Positions 12,640-19,083 of a stretch of DNA of 21,773 bases are shown here, in pieces (the first letter of the stretch is position 1; every line of letters starts with the position of its first letter). This stretch comes from a virus, in IMG/VR virus record IMGVR_UViG_3300021376_005093, positions 1-21,773 of that record. One strand, given 5' to 3'. A program made the position numbers and the translations under genes. Below the pieces are notes generated by a model, which was given only the letters and a program-made list of their open reading frames with translations, searched no databases and was not told where the DNA came from.

Positions 12640-13236
12640 ATGTCTTTTAATTCAACTGAGTGGAGAAATTTATTATCTAATCATTCAGGATCACAAGTAG
12701 GAACTCGATCTTGGTCGGTGTTGGGAAATAGCCAATATCAGGGTGAATATTATGGCACGGTAACTAAAGTATATTCTGGTACTCCTGATACTTATAATAT
12801 GAAAGTAAGAATTGAAGGGTGTAAGGGTACTTCTAGTAACCCTAAAACTGTTGAAAGTTTTTACTCAGTAACTGGACAGCGCTTTACATTTCAAACTTAT
12901 TATGCTCCCCAAACCTCTACAGTTCTATACCAAACATTAACAAACACTATCTTTAGTACTCCATTTTCTGCATATACATTAGGAACTTTGGCAATTGTTG
13001 CTGATACATCCTTTATTACTTTCAATACTTCAGAACAATTTTTTAACCAATCAGGTACAGTAACAGCATTTAATGGAAATAATTCCCATAATTTTTATAA
13101 TTATTCTCCTTGGGGAGCTTCTCCTTATAGTGGGGGCAGCCCAGGAAGTGATGTTGCTATAGGACGTGGACCTTCTGGTTCACCTTCTTCAGGTTATCCA
13201 TATCAAAGATATTACATTTTTTCTGGATGTCCTTAA
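12640..13236 (+). CDS. Unrecognised late protein, Ser/Gly/Thr/Tyr-rich, possibly structural (198 aa)
   Basis: Low in charge and rich in Ser, Gly, Thr, Tyr, Asn and Phe, with alternating beta-strand-like stretches (G-T-V-T-K-V-Y-S-G, M-K-V-R-I-E-G) and a Gly/Ser/Pro-rich C-terminal part (S-P-Y-S-G-G-S-P-G-S, then G-R-G-P-S-G-S-P). This composition is common in phage fibres, head decorations and adhesins. No signal peptide or catalytic motif is seen. It is followed after 14 bases by another unrecognised gene. Confidence 0.6.
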   Translation: MSFNSTEWRNLLSNHSGSQVGTRSWSVLGNSQYQGEYYGTVTKVYSGTPDTYNMKVRIEGCKGTSSNPKTVESFYSVTGQRFTFQTYYAPQTSTVLYQTLTNTIFSTPFSAYTLGTLAIVADTSFITFNTSEQFFNQSGTVTAFNGNNSHNFYNYSPWGASPYSGGSPGSDVAIGRGPSGSPSSGYPYQRYYIFSGCP

Positions 13237-13250
13237 TTAATATTATTTAA

Positions 13251-14021
13251 ATGCCAAGAACTACTTATTATTATAAGGATTTTAATGCAAGAGGAAGTGA
13301 TTTTCAAGGGCAACAATACTTTAAAATTACTGAAGACATTGAGGTTAGAGGTTTAGATGAACCTACTCAATTAATAATGGTACTTAATAAAACGTCTAAT
13401 CCTGATAATACTGTTTTTTATTCAATAAGATGGTCTTGGAGTACATATGTTACGACAGATAGAAATCTACAACCACAAAATGGAGGTTATTTTAATAAGT
13501 GGCAAAAGGTTAAAAATCAAATAACTAGGGCAGAGGAGATACGAGAGGATGGACTAGGAATCTTTTTCGAGAATTATAAAAGTCTTTATGAGGCTATTTA
13601 TAATACAGCTGATGTAATAAAACCTTATTCCACTCTTTATAAAACAAAACAAACCCGACCTCCATTTGCAACAAACCAACTCACCGAGCAACATTTTTAT
13701 TACTTTTCTAATTCAAAAACAAATGGTTCACTCGTTACAGTAAGTTGGGACTCAAGCAGGAATTGTAATATGATGGGGCTTTCATTAGTTACAGGAAATA
13801 AAGATCAAAGCGCTAAAAATCCAATTAAAGCAGCTTATACGTTGTGGAACTCTTCTGAATATGCTCAGAATTATGGTAATATTTTTGATGAACTTTATTA
13901 TTTTAATATATATAATAAGAAGCAAGCAGAAGGAGAAAATCTGTCCCCTTTTTGGTATGAAGAAAGTGGTGGTGGTGGAATTGATGAAATCGCCACTCCG
14001 GTGTTTGATTCAGGGCGATAA
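13251..14021 (+). CDS. Unrecognised late protein, beta-rich, possibly structural (256 aa)
   Basis: The first 65 residues look beta-rich (Y-F-K-I-T-E-D-I-E-V-R-G, L-I-M-V-L-N-K-T, V-F-Y-S-I-R-W-S-W-S). A helical stretch around 95-125 and a Tyr/Asn-rich C-terminal half (Y-Y-F-N-I-Y-N-K-K) follow, ending in G-G-G-G-I-D-E-I-A-T-P-V-F-D. A virion or tail-associated role fits composition and position, but nothing specific is recognised. Probably co-transcribed with the gene before it. Confidence 0.6.
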   Translation: MPRTTYYYKDFNARGSDFQGQQYFKITEDIEVRGLDEPTQLIMVLNKTSNPDNTVFYSIRWSWSTYVTTDRNLQPQNGGYFNKWQKVKNQITRAEEIREDGLGIFFENYKSLYEAIYNTADVIKPYSTLYKTKQTRPPFATNQLTEQHFYYFSNSKTNGSLVTVSWDSSRNCNMMGLSLVTGNKDQSAKNPIKAAYTLWNSSEYAQNYGNIFDELYYFNIYNKKQAEGENLSPFWYEESGGGGIDEIATPVFDSGR

Positions 14022-14038
14022 TTCAAGATAGTTTTTAT

Positions 14039-14371
14039 ATGAATAAAAAAGTTATATTAATAGTACGTGAAGGATGTCAATTATGTGAAGTATTAGAATA
14101 TGAACTAGTACATAATGAAAAACTCGAAGTTCTTATTTTTTCAGATATCACTCATCCTGATGTATTTCAAGAATTTACTCAACGTTTTGGTATTAGTAGA
14201 TATCCTGCTATACAAGTAGATGAGGGCACTGATTTTATTACAATACATGCAGATCCTAATTTTATAGAATCTACTAGTGGTGCTGGTTCTAGTATGAATA
14301 AAAAATTGTTTTACTTTGAAAATACAGTTAACAAACAAATAAGTAGACTAAAAGAACTACTTAAAGACTAA
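14039..14371 (+). CDS. Glutaredoxin-like protein (110 aa)
   Basis: Strand V-I-L-I-V-R-E-G-C13-Q-L-C16 gives the C-x-x-C redox site, and S-R-Y-P56-A-I-Q-V the cis-proline loop. The last 35 residues form a helix (N-K-Q-I-S-R-L-K-E-L-L-K-D). It differs from the thioredoxin-fold protein at 11325 in most positions, so this is not a recent duplication. The start ATG follows 17 bases after the previous stop. Confidence 0.82.
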   Translation: MNKKVILIVREGCQLCEVLEYELVHNEKLEVLIFSDITHPDVFQEFTQRFGISRYPAIQVDEGTDFITIHADPNFIESTSGAGSSMNKKLFYFENTVNKQISRLKELLKD

Positions 14372-14404
14372 TTTGGAAACGCCCTTAGCAGGACGTATAT
14401 TTAT
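14372..14404 (+). promoter_or_regulatory. Promoter for the HD gene: -33/-7 type and late motif combined
   Basis: TTTG at 14372-14375 and TATATTTA at 14396-14403, with 20 bases between, match the Bacteroidota promoter form. The octamer ATATTTAT (14397-14404) lies within the same -7 element, so the site may be read both by the host sigma factor and by the phage gp55-like factor. The ATG follows 17 bases later. Confidence 0.6.
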
Positions 14405-14421
14405 ATATAATTAAATACGTT

Positions 14422-15195
14422 ATGCTACAAGCTGAACAGATCAAACAAAACTGGGACACGTTCCTAAACATAATCGATACGCATATCACTGGCGAACGCA
14501 AGGATAAGCTACTCGAATTTTACAAGCAATATGAAGATAGATTTATATTGCTTCCTGCTTCTCATAAAAAAGCTTATCACAACTGCTTTCCAGGCGGCTA
14601 CATCGACCACGTGCTGCGCGTTATAGAATGTTCTCTCAAATTAGATAAGGTTTGGAGAGAAATGGGTATGGCAGATACTTATACAACTGAAGAATTAGTA
14701 TTTTCTGCTATCAATCACGATTTAGGTAAGTTTGGTAATCTAGAACAAACATCTGTTTTCGATAACGATAATGAGTGGGAGATTAAAAATAGAGGTGAAT
14801 TATATAAGTTTAATACTAATATTACTTATATGTCTGTTCCAGATAGAAGTTTACATATCTTATTTTCACTTGGTATTCCAATGAGTGAAAACGAATATAT
14901 TGCTATTAAAACACATGATGGTATGTATGATGAAGCAAATAAATCATATTTATTATCTTATATGCCTGAAACTAAACCACGTTCGTCTTTACTTTACGTT
15001 TTACATCATGCTGATATGATGTCTGCTCGTATTGAGTATGAACGTGAGTGGTTACCTAAACTAGTAAAGGGCAATACAAGTAAACCTCCTAAAAAAGAAT
15101 TTGTCTTAAATAAATCAGGACAATCAGCCCAAAAACAAAAAGCACTTAAAACAATGGGCAACGATAATCTAGCTAACATTTTAAAAAATATATAA
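14422..15195 (+). CDS. HD-domain metal-dependent phosphohydrolase (257 aa)
   Basis: The metal-binding residues of the HD superfamily are in order: H63 (I-D-H-V-L-R-V), H99-D100 (A-I-N-H-D-L-G-K), H165 (K-T-H-D) and D198 (H-H-A-D-M-M). Residues 47-58, with H-K-K-A-Y-H and F-P-G-G-Y, add the entry to the active site. Related proteins are encoded by T4-like phages. The substrate could be a nucleotide or (p)ppGpp-like compound, but this cannot be read here. The C-terminal 45 residues (P-P-K-K-E-F..., Q-K-Q-K-A-L-K) are basic and probably flexible. It heads a run with the membrane protein and the sigma factor. Confidence 0.85.
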   Translation: MLQAEQIKQNWDTFLNIIDTHITGERKDKLLEFYKQYEDRFILLPASHKKAYHNCFPGGYIDHVLRVIECSLKLDKVWREMGMADTYTTEELVFSAINHDLGKFGNLEQTSVFDNDNEWEIKNRGELYKFNTNITYMSVPDRSLHILFSLGIPMSENEYIAIKTHDGMYDEANKSYLLSYMPETKPRSSLLYVLHHADMMSARIEYEREWLPKLVKGNTSKPPKKEFVLNKSGQSAQKQKALKTMGNDNLANILKNI

Positions 15196-15196
15196 T

Positions 15197-15472
15197 ATGA
15201 ATTGGGGAATAGTAGCTATTATACTTTGGATAGCAACAATTATAGGTTATTTTGTTCGTAACCTAATGGTTCAAAATGAGAAATTAACTCGTTTAATAGA
15301 AGAAAGAGATATTTACATTAATAATCTTGATGCTGTAGTTGAAGATATTAATAAGCGTCTTCAAGAAATTGATAATAGAGGCACATTTGCTAGTGATGAT
15401 GAAGTAGGTTTTTTCTTTAATAGCCTAAAGCAAATGTCTGAAACACTAAACGTGTATAAAATAAGAAAATAA
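15197..15472 (+). CDS. Membrane-anchored coiled-coil protein (91 aa)
   Basis: Residues 3-20 (W-G-I-V-A-I-I-L-W-I-A-T-I-I-G-Y-F-V) form one membrane segment, followed by a long charged coiled coil (Q-N-E-K-L-T-R-L-I-E-E-R-D) and the motif R-G-T-F-A-S-D-D-E-V-G-F-F-F-N-S-L-K. I recognise this arrangement from proteins located near the late sigma factor gene in marine T4-like phages; their function is unknown. It begins 1 base after the HD gene stop and is followed 3 bases later by the sigma gene. Confidence 0.75.
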   Translation: MNWGIVAIILWIATIIGYFVRNLMVQNEKLTRLIEERDIYINNLDAVVEDINKRLQEIDNRGTFASDDEVGFFFNSLKQMSETLNVYKIRK

Positions 15473-15475
15473 CAA

Positions 15476-16246
15476 ATGGTAAAAAATACAATTGATGAAT
15501 TGTTAAAGGACGATAATGTGTCCCTTACAAAACGAGGTACTATACGTAAACGTAAACCAAAAGAATCAAATATTTATTTTACTTCAGATACTGAAGAAGC
15601 AATTTTAGAGTACTTACGAGCTAAAAGTCCAGCTAAACGCAATAAAATATTTAATGAACGTATTAACTATGCTTTCCATAAATTAGCGGAAAACATTATT
15701 CATACATTTAAATTCTATTATACTGAAGTAAATACAATTGATGAACTTAAGCATGAGGTAGTAGCGTTTTTACTTGAAAAATTACACTTATATAAGCAAG
15801 AAAAAGGTAAAGCATATTCGTATTTCGGTACAATTGCTAAACGTTATTTAATCTTATATAATAATGCTAATTATAAAAAATTAAAAGAAAAAGCTGAAGT
15901 AAATGCTGTAGATGAAGATAAATCTACTTTTATTAGTTTAATAAATGAAGAAAATAATAATATATCTATTAATAATTTTATTGATGCATTTATTATTCAT
16001 GTTGATAAAAATTTATCTAAATATTTTCCCAAAGATGATGATATTAAAACAGCAGATGCCATATTGGAATTATTCAGGAGACGTGAAAATTTAGATATAT
16101 TTAATAAAAAAGGCATATACATTTACATAAGGGAGATAACAAATCAATCAACTCCTCAAATTACTAAGATAATTAAAAAATTAAAAACAATATATAAAAG
16201 CTTACTTTCGCAATATCTTGAGCACGATAGAATACTTGATGCTTAA
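15476..16246 (+). CDS. gp55-like sigma factor for late transcription (256 aa)
   Basis: Residues about 59-130 carry the pattern of the gp55/sigma region 2 core: N-E-R-I-N-Y-A-F-H-K-L-A-E-N-I-I, an E-L-K-H-E-V-V-A-F-L-L-E-K-L helix, and G-K-A-Y-S-Y-F-G-T-I-A-K-R-Y-L-I. The N-terminus is basic (K-R-G-T-I-R-K-R-K-P-K). Residues about 208-250 (Y-I-R-E-I-T-N-Q-S-T-P-Q-I-T-K-I-I) look like a helix-turn-helix. In T4, gp55 binds host core RNA polymerase and, with gp33 and gp45, reads late promoters that have only a -10 box. This fits the ATATTTAT sites without -33 boxes in this half of the window. It sits directly upstream of the baseplate genes. Confidence 0.75.
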   Translation: MVKNTIDELLKDDNVSLTKRGTIRKRKPKESNIYFTSDTEEAILEYLRAKSPAKRNKIFNERINYAFHKLAENIIHTFKFYYTEVNTIDELKHEVVAFLLEKLHLYKQEKGKAYSYFGTIAKRYLILYNNANYKKLKEKAEVNAVDEDKSTFISLINEENNNISINNFIDAFIIHVDKNLSKYFPKDDDIKTADAILELFRRRENLDIFNKKGIYIYIREITNQSTPQITKIIKKLKTIYKSLLSQYLEHDRILDA

Positions 16247-16261
16247 AAGTTTCATAAGATA

Positions 16262-16269
16262 ATATTTAT
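16262..16269 (+). promoter_or_regulatory. Candidate late promoter (ATATTTAT), copy 5
   Basis: In the 36-base gap between the sigma factor gene and the gene at 16283, 13 bases before the ATG. No proper -33 box. It would drive the baseplate operon 16283-21237. Confidence 0.5.
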
Positions 16270-16282
16270 TATCAAAACATGT

Positions 16283-16657
16283 ATGGATTTTAACCAAGTA
16301 ACATTATTCGGGAATAAAACGTTCGCCGATTTACTTAAAGAAATTTATAATAATTCTAAAGATAAAGAAAAGCAAATTTCCGCTTTAATTCAGGGTTTAA
16401 AACCATTAATCGAATCCCCAGGTGATGCCACTCTTATTGTTCCATTAATTAAAGAATACATGGAAATAGCTGTTAAAAACGATGAGGCATTGATTAAAAT
16501 GGCTGGTATCGTTCAACGCGCTATGATGAATGCAAGTGCAAATGAGGATTTACTTTTAAGTGACGCCGATAAGGAAATGTTATTTAAAAGTTTAGATGAA
16601 TTGGGTACAAATGTTAAACAAACTGAAATAAAAGAAGCAGATGTCATTAACTCCTAA
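16283..16657 (+). CDS. Small structural-region protein of unknown function (124 aa)
   Basis: A soluble, mostly helical protein (F-A-D-L-L-K-E-I-Y-N-N-S, A-L-I-Q-G-L-K-P-L-I, V-P-L-I-K-E-Y-M-E-I-A). It overlaps the baseplate hub gene by 17 bases, and this arrangement is one I recall from T4-like marine phages. It may act as a chaperone or small baseplate part. No specific family is claimed. Confidence 0.7.
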   Translation: MDFNQVTLFGNKTFADLLKEIYNNSKDKEKQISALIQGLKPLIESPGDATLIVPLIKEYMEIAVKNDEALIKMAGIVQRAMMNASANEDLLLSDADKEMLFKSLDELGTNVKQTEIKEADVINS

Positions 16658-18662
16658 TTTTGGTGGAGATATAGCTGGTTTAGGTCAGTCAAGTAAACGC
16701 GGCGGGAAAGCCCAAATATTTCCCGCTAGGGTTAAGGATATTGTATTACAACCTAGTACAGATCCTAATTCATTATTTTATCAAAATAGAGGATATCCTG
16801 CTATTGGTTTTATATCATTTCACCCTTTATATTCTGTTGTTGATTCAAATAATAAGGCTAATTTAGTAGCTGCACCAATGGATGTAAACATTAGGCGTTT
16901 GCCTTTAATTAATGAAATTGTATTAATAATACAATCAGCAGATATATTAAACGATAATCCTCAAGCGCAAAAATATTATTATTTAAATAATGTTAATGTT
17001 TGGAATAGTATACATCATAATGGTTTTCCCGATTTACAAAATTTAAATACTACACAAAAACCAGAAGAACTACTTGGATATATAAGTACTGAAAATGGGT
17101 TAGTAAAAAAACAAGATGATTCACCTAAAGATTTATATTTAGGAAATACATTTGTTGAAGATCCACAAATTAGAAACTTATATCCTGTTGAAGGTGATAC
17201 AATGATTGAAGGTCGTTTTGGTAATTCAATTCGTTTTTCTCACACATCAATTTCTCCATCTCAATCAGTAGTAAGCCCCTGGAGTAAATCAGGACGTAAT
17301 ACAAGTCCTATTACTATTATTCGTAATGGCCAAACAAAACCTGCTTCATCTATAAGATGGACTCCTGTATTTGAAGACATTGATGGTGATGCATCATCAA
17401 TTTATCTTACTAATGGGCAGGAAATTAATATGACTCTTGCTTCTAAAAACTTAGCATCATATAATATGGTTGTAACTTCAACACCTACAGTAGTTCAGAT
17501 CCCTAATGTTGTATCACAACCTCAAAACCAATCCTTAAATCAATCAGAAGAGGAAGAATTAAAATTAGCTACTTCTCAATCATTAATAGAAGCTCCCGCT
17601 GTATTAACTAGACCAGTAACAGCTTCTATAGCAATAACTGCTTCTCAAGCTCCTAATAATTCAACAACTCAAAATCCTTCCCCAACTTCATCAGTAAATC
17701 CCTCACCAGAAAAAACACCTACATCAGGTCCTGGTTCTTCTAAATATGAACCTATCCCTGAATCTAAATTAGGACCATTAACATGGGCAGGTGAAGAAGT
17801 TCAAGTATTAAATTATCAAGAAAATTATTCTCAATTAGAAGAAGATGAGTCTCAATATTGGGATATGAATCCACCATCTATTAATATTCCTAAGGCATTA
17901 GAAAAATTTATACTAGATATACCCCCATCTGGACCTGCTGGAAGTTCATACACACCAGGAGCTACTGTTGCAGAAGCTAATTTAACTCCTGCCCAAATTG
18001 AACAAGCTAAAGCAATAGCTTTAAAAACTGGTTTAGATATAGTTCCTGGAAGTTATACTAATAATGCTGGTAAGGTAATATCATTAGTTGTAGTAGGTAG
18101 TCAAGTAATAGAAATCGAAGCAGCTAAAGCATTTATAGTAATGGCTGCTGCTGCTAAAGCCTCCGGTGTTAATATTAGAATTAGTAGTGGATATAGACCT
18201 CCAATTACACCTGTAAGTTGTAAATCTAGTAAAGGTGTAGATCTTAAATTTACAGCTCAATATCAATTGAGAACAGTTGATAGATGGACAGGTAAATGTG
18301 GAGCATATAACGATAATCAAAGGATGAATGCTGGCGCTAGTTGTTTCCATCCAGCAACTGCTGCTCCTCGTAAATCTAAACATGGAGATGGAATTGCTAT
18401 AGATATCAACACTGGAGGATTCTCATCTAAATCACCATCTACAAGTGCTTTAACTAATGTATTTGTATGGATGGCTTTAAATGGTTGGAAATATGGATTT
18501 GTTAGAACAGTGTCAACAGAAACATGGCATTGGGAATATCATCCACAATTAGCAAAACAAGGACCATACGTTAAATTAGGAGGAAAACCAGATAATAACT
18601 TTAAAAGAACTATGACTCTTGCTGGTTTAACATATGATTTAGCTAATATTAAAGTAGTATAA
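16641..18662 (+). CDS. Baseplate hub/spike protein with M15 peptidase domain (gp5-like, 673 aa)
   Basis: The N-terminal part (L-T-P-N-F-G-G-D-I-A-G-L-G, then F-P-A-R-V-K-D-I-V, L-P-L-I-N-E-I-V-L-I) fits the OB-fold start of gp5-like baseplate proteins. Residues about 320-370 are a Pro/Ser/Thr linker. The C-terminal third is a D-Ala-D-Ala carboxypeptidase-type M15 peptidase: S-G-Y-R519, the zinc motif S579-K-H581-G-D-G-I-A-I-D588, and E627-T-W-H630. In T4 the equivalent gp5 carries a lysozyme that cuts peptidoglycan during DNA entry; here a peptidase cutting the stem peptides would do that work. The function call is strong for the peptidase and good for the baseplate role. Confidence 0.82.
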   Translation: MSLTPNFGGDIAGLGQSSKRGGKAQIFPARVKDIVLQPSTDPNSLFYQNRGYPAIGFISFHPLYSVVDSNNKANLVAAPMDVNIRRLPLINEIVLIIQSADILNDNPQAQKYYYLNNVNVWNSIHHNGFPDLQNLNTTQKPEELLGYISTENGLVKKQDDSPKDLYLGNTFVEDPQIRNLYPVEGDTMIEGRFGNSIRFSHTSISPSQSVVSPWSKSGRNTSPITIIRNGQTKPASSIRWTPVFEDIDGDASSIYLTNGQEINMTLASKNLASYNMVVTSTPTVVQIPNVVSQPQNQSLNQSEEEELKLATSQSLIEAPAVLTRPVTASIAITASQAPNNSTTQNPSPTSSVNPSPEKTPTSGPGSSKYEPIPESKLGPLTWAGEEVQVLNYQENYSQLEEDESQYWDMNPPSINIPKALEKFILDIPPSGPAGSSYTPGATVAEANLTPAQIEQAKAIALKTGLDIVPGSYTNNAGKVISLVVVGSQVIEIEAAKAFIVMAAAAKASGVNIRISSGYRPPITPVSCKSSKGVDLKFTAQYQLRTVDRWTGKCGAYNDNQRMNAGASCFHPATAAPRKSKHGDGIAIDINTGGFSSKSPSTSALTNVFVWMALNGWKYGFVRTVSTETWHWEYHPQLAKQGPYVKLGGKPDNNFKRTMTLAGLTYDLANIKVV

Positions 18663-18663
18663 A

Positions 18664-19083
18664 ATGGCATACACTCCAGAATTTCCATATAAAGGTGATC
18701 AAGCAATTATAACATCAGGGCGAGTATTATTAAATGCTAAGGATGATTCTGTGTTTATATTTGCTAAAAAATCAATAGGTTTTTCTTCAGCTGGTACTAT
18801 TAATTTTGATAGTGATGATGCATGTATTATTAATTCACCTAAAATTTATTTAGGATTAAATGCAACTGAACCACTAGTTAGAGGGGGAAGATTAGCTGAT
18901 TATTTAGGAGATTTAAATGATTCTTTAGTTCTATTAGCTAAGGCTTTATCGAAAGTAAAAGGTGTACCTAGTGGTACTCCCTTTGCTGCATTAAACGTTG
19001 CAGGAACTGATTTATTAAAAACAATTGAATTACTATCTACTCAAGTAGATGGTTTACTTTCAAAAAATAATTTTACTCTGTAA
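18664..19083 (+). CDS. Putative spike-tip / beta-helix baseplate protein (139 aa)
   Basis: Residues about 14-75 are a run of short strands (A-I-I-T-S-G-R-V-L-L-N-A, V-F-I-F-A-K-K-S-I-G-F-S, C-I-I-N-S-P-K-I-Y-L-G) like the C-terminal needle of gp5-type spikes. In T4 that needle is part of gp5 itself; here it would be a separate protein following the peptidase-carrying hub. The last 50 residues are helical (L-N-D-S-L-V-L-L-A-K-A-L). The gene starts 1 base after the hub gene ends and is itself followed without gap by the 717-residue protein. Confidence 0.72.
   Translation: MAYTPEFPYKGDQAIITSGRVLLNAKDDSVFIFAKKSIGFSSAGTINFDSDDACIINSPKIYLGLNATEPLVRGGRLADYLGDLNDSLVLLAKALSKVKGVPSGTPFAALNVAGTDLLKTIELLSTQVDGLLSKNNFTL

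Noticed and set aside
15492-15570. Basic N-terminus of the sigma factor as a further AT-hook
   Set aside because: K-R-G-T-I-R-K-R-K-P lacks the G-R-P core that defines an AT-hook.
18084-18383. Reverse-strand frame within the baseplate hub gene
   Set aside because: It runs opposite the M15 peptidase motifs, which are well conserved, so it is a shadow.
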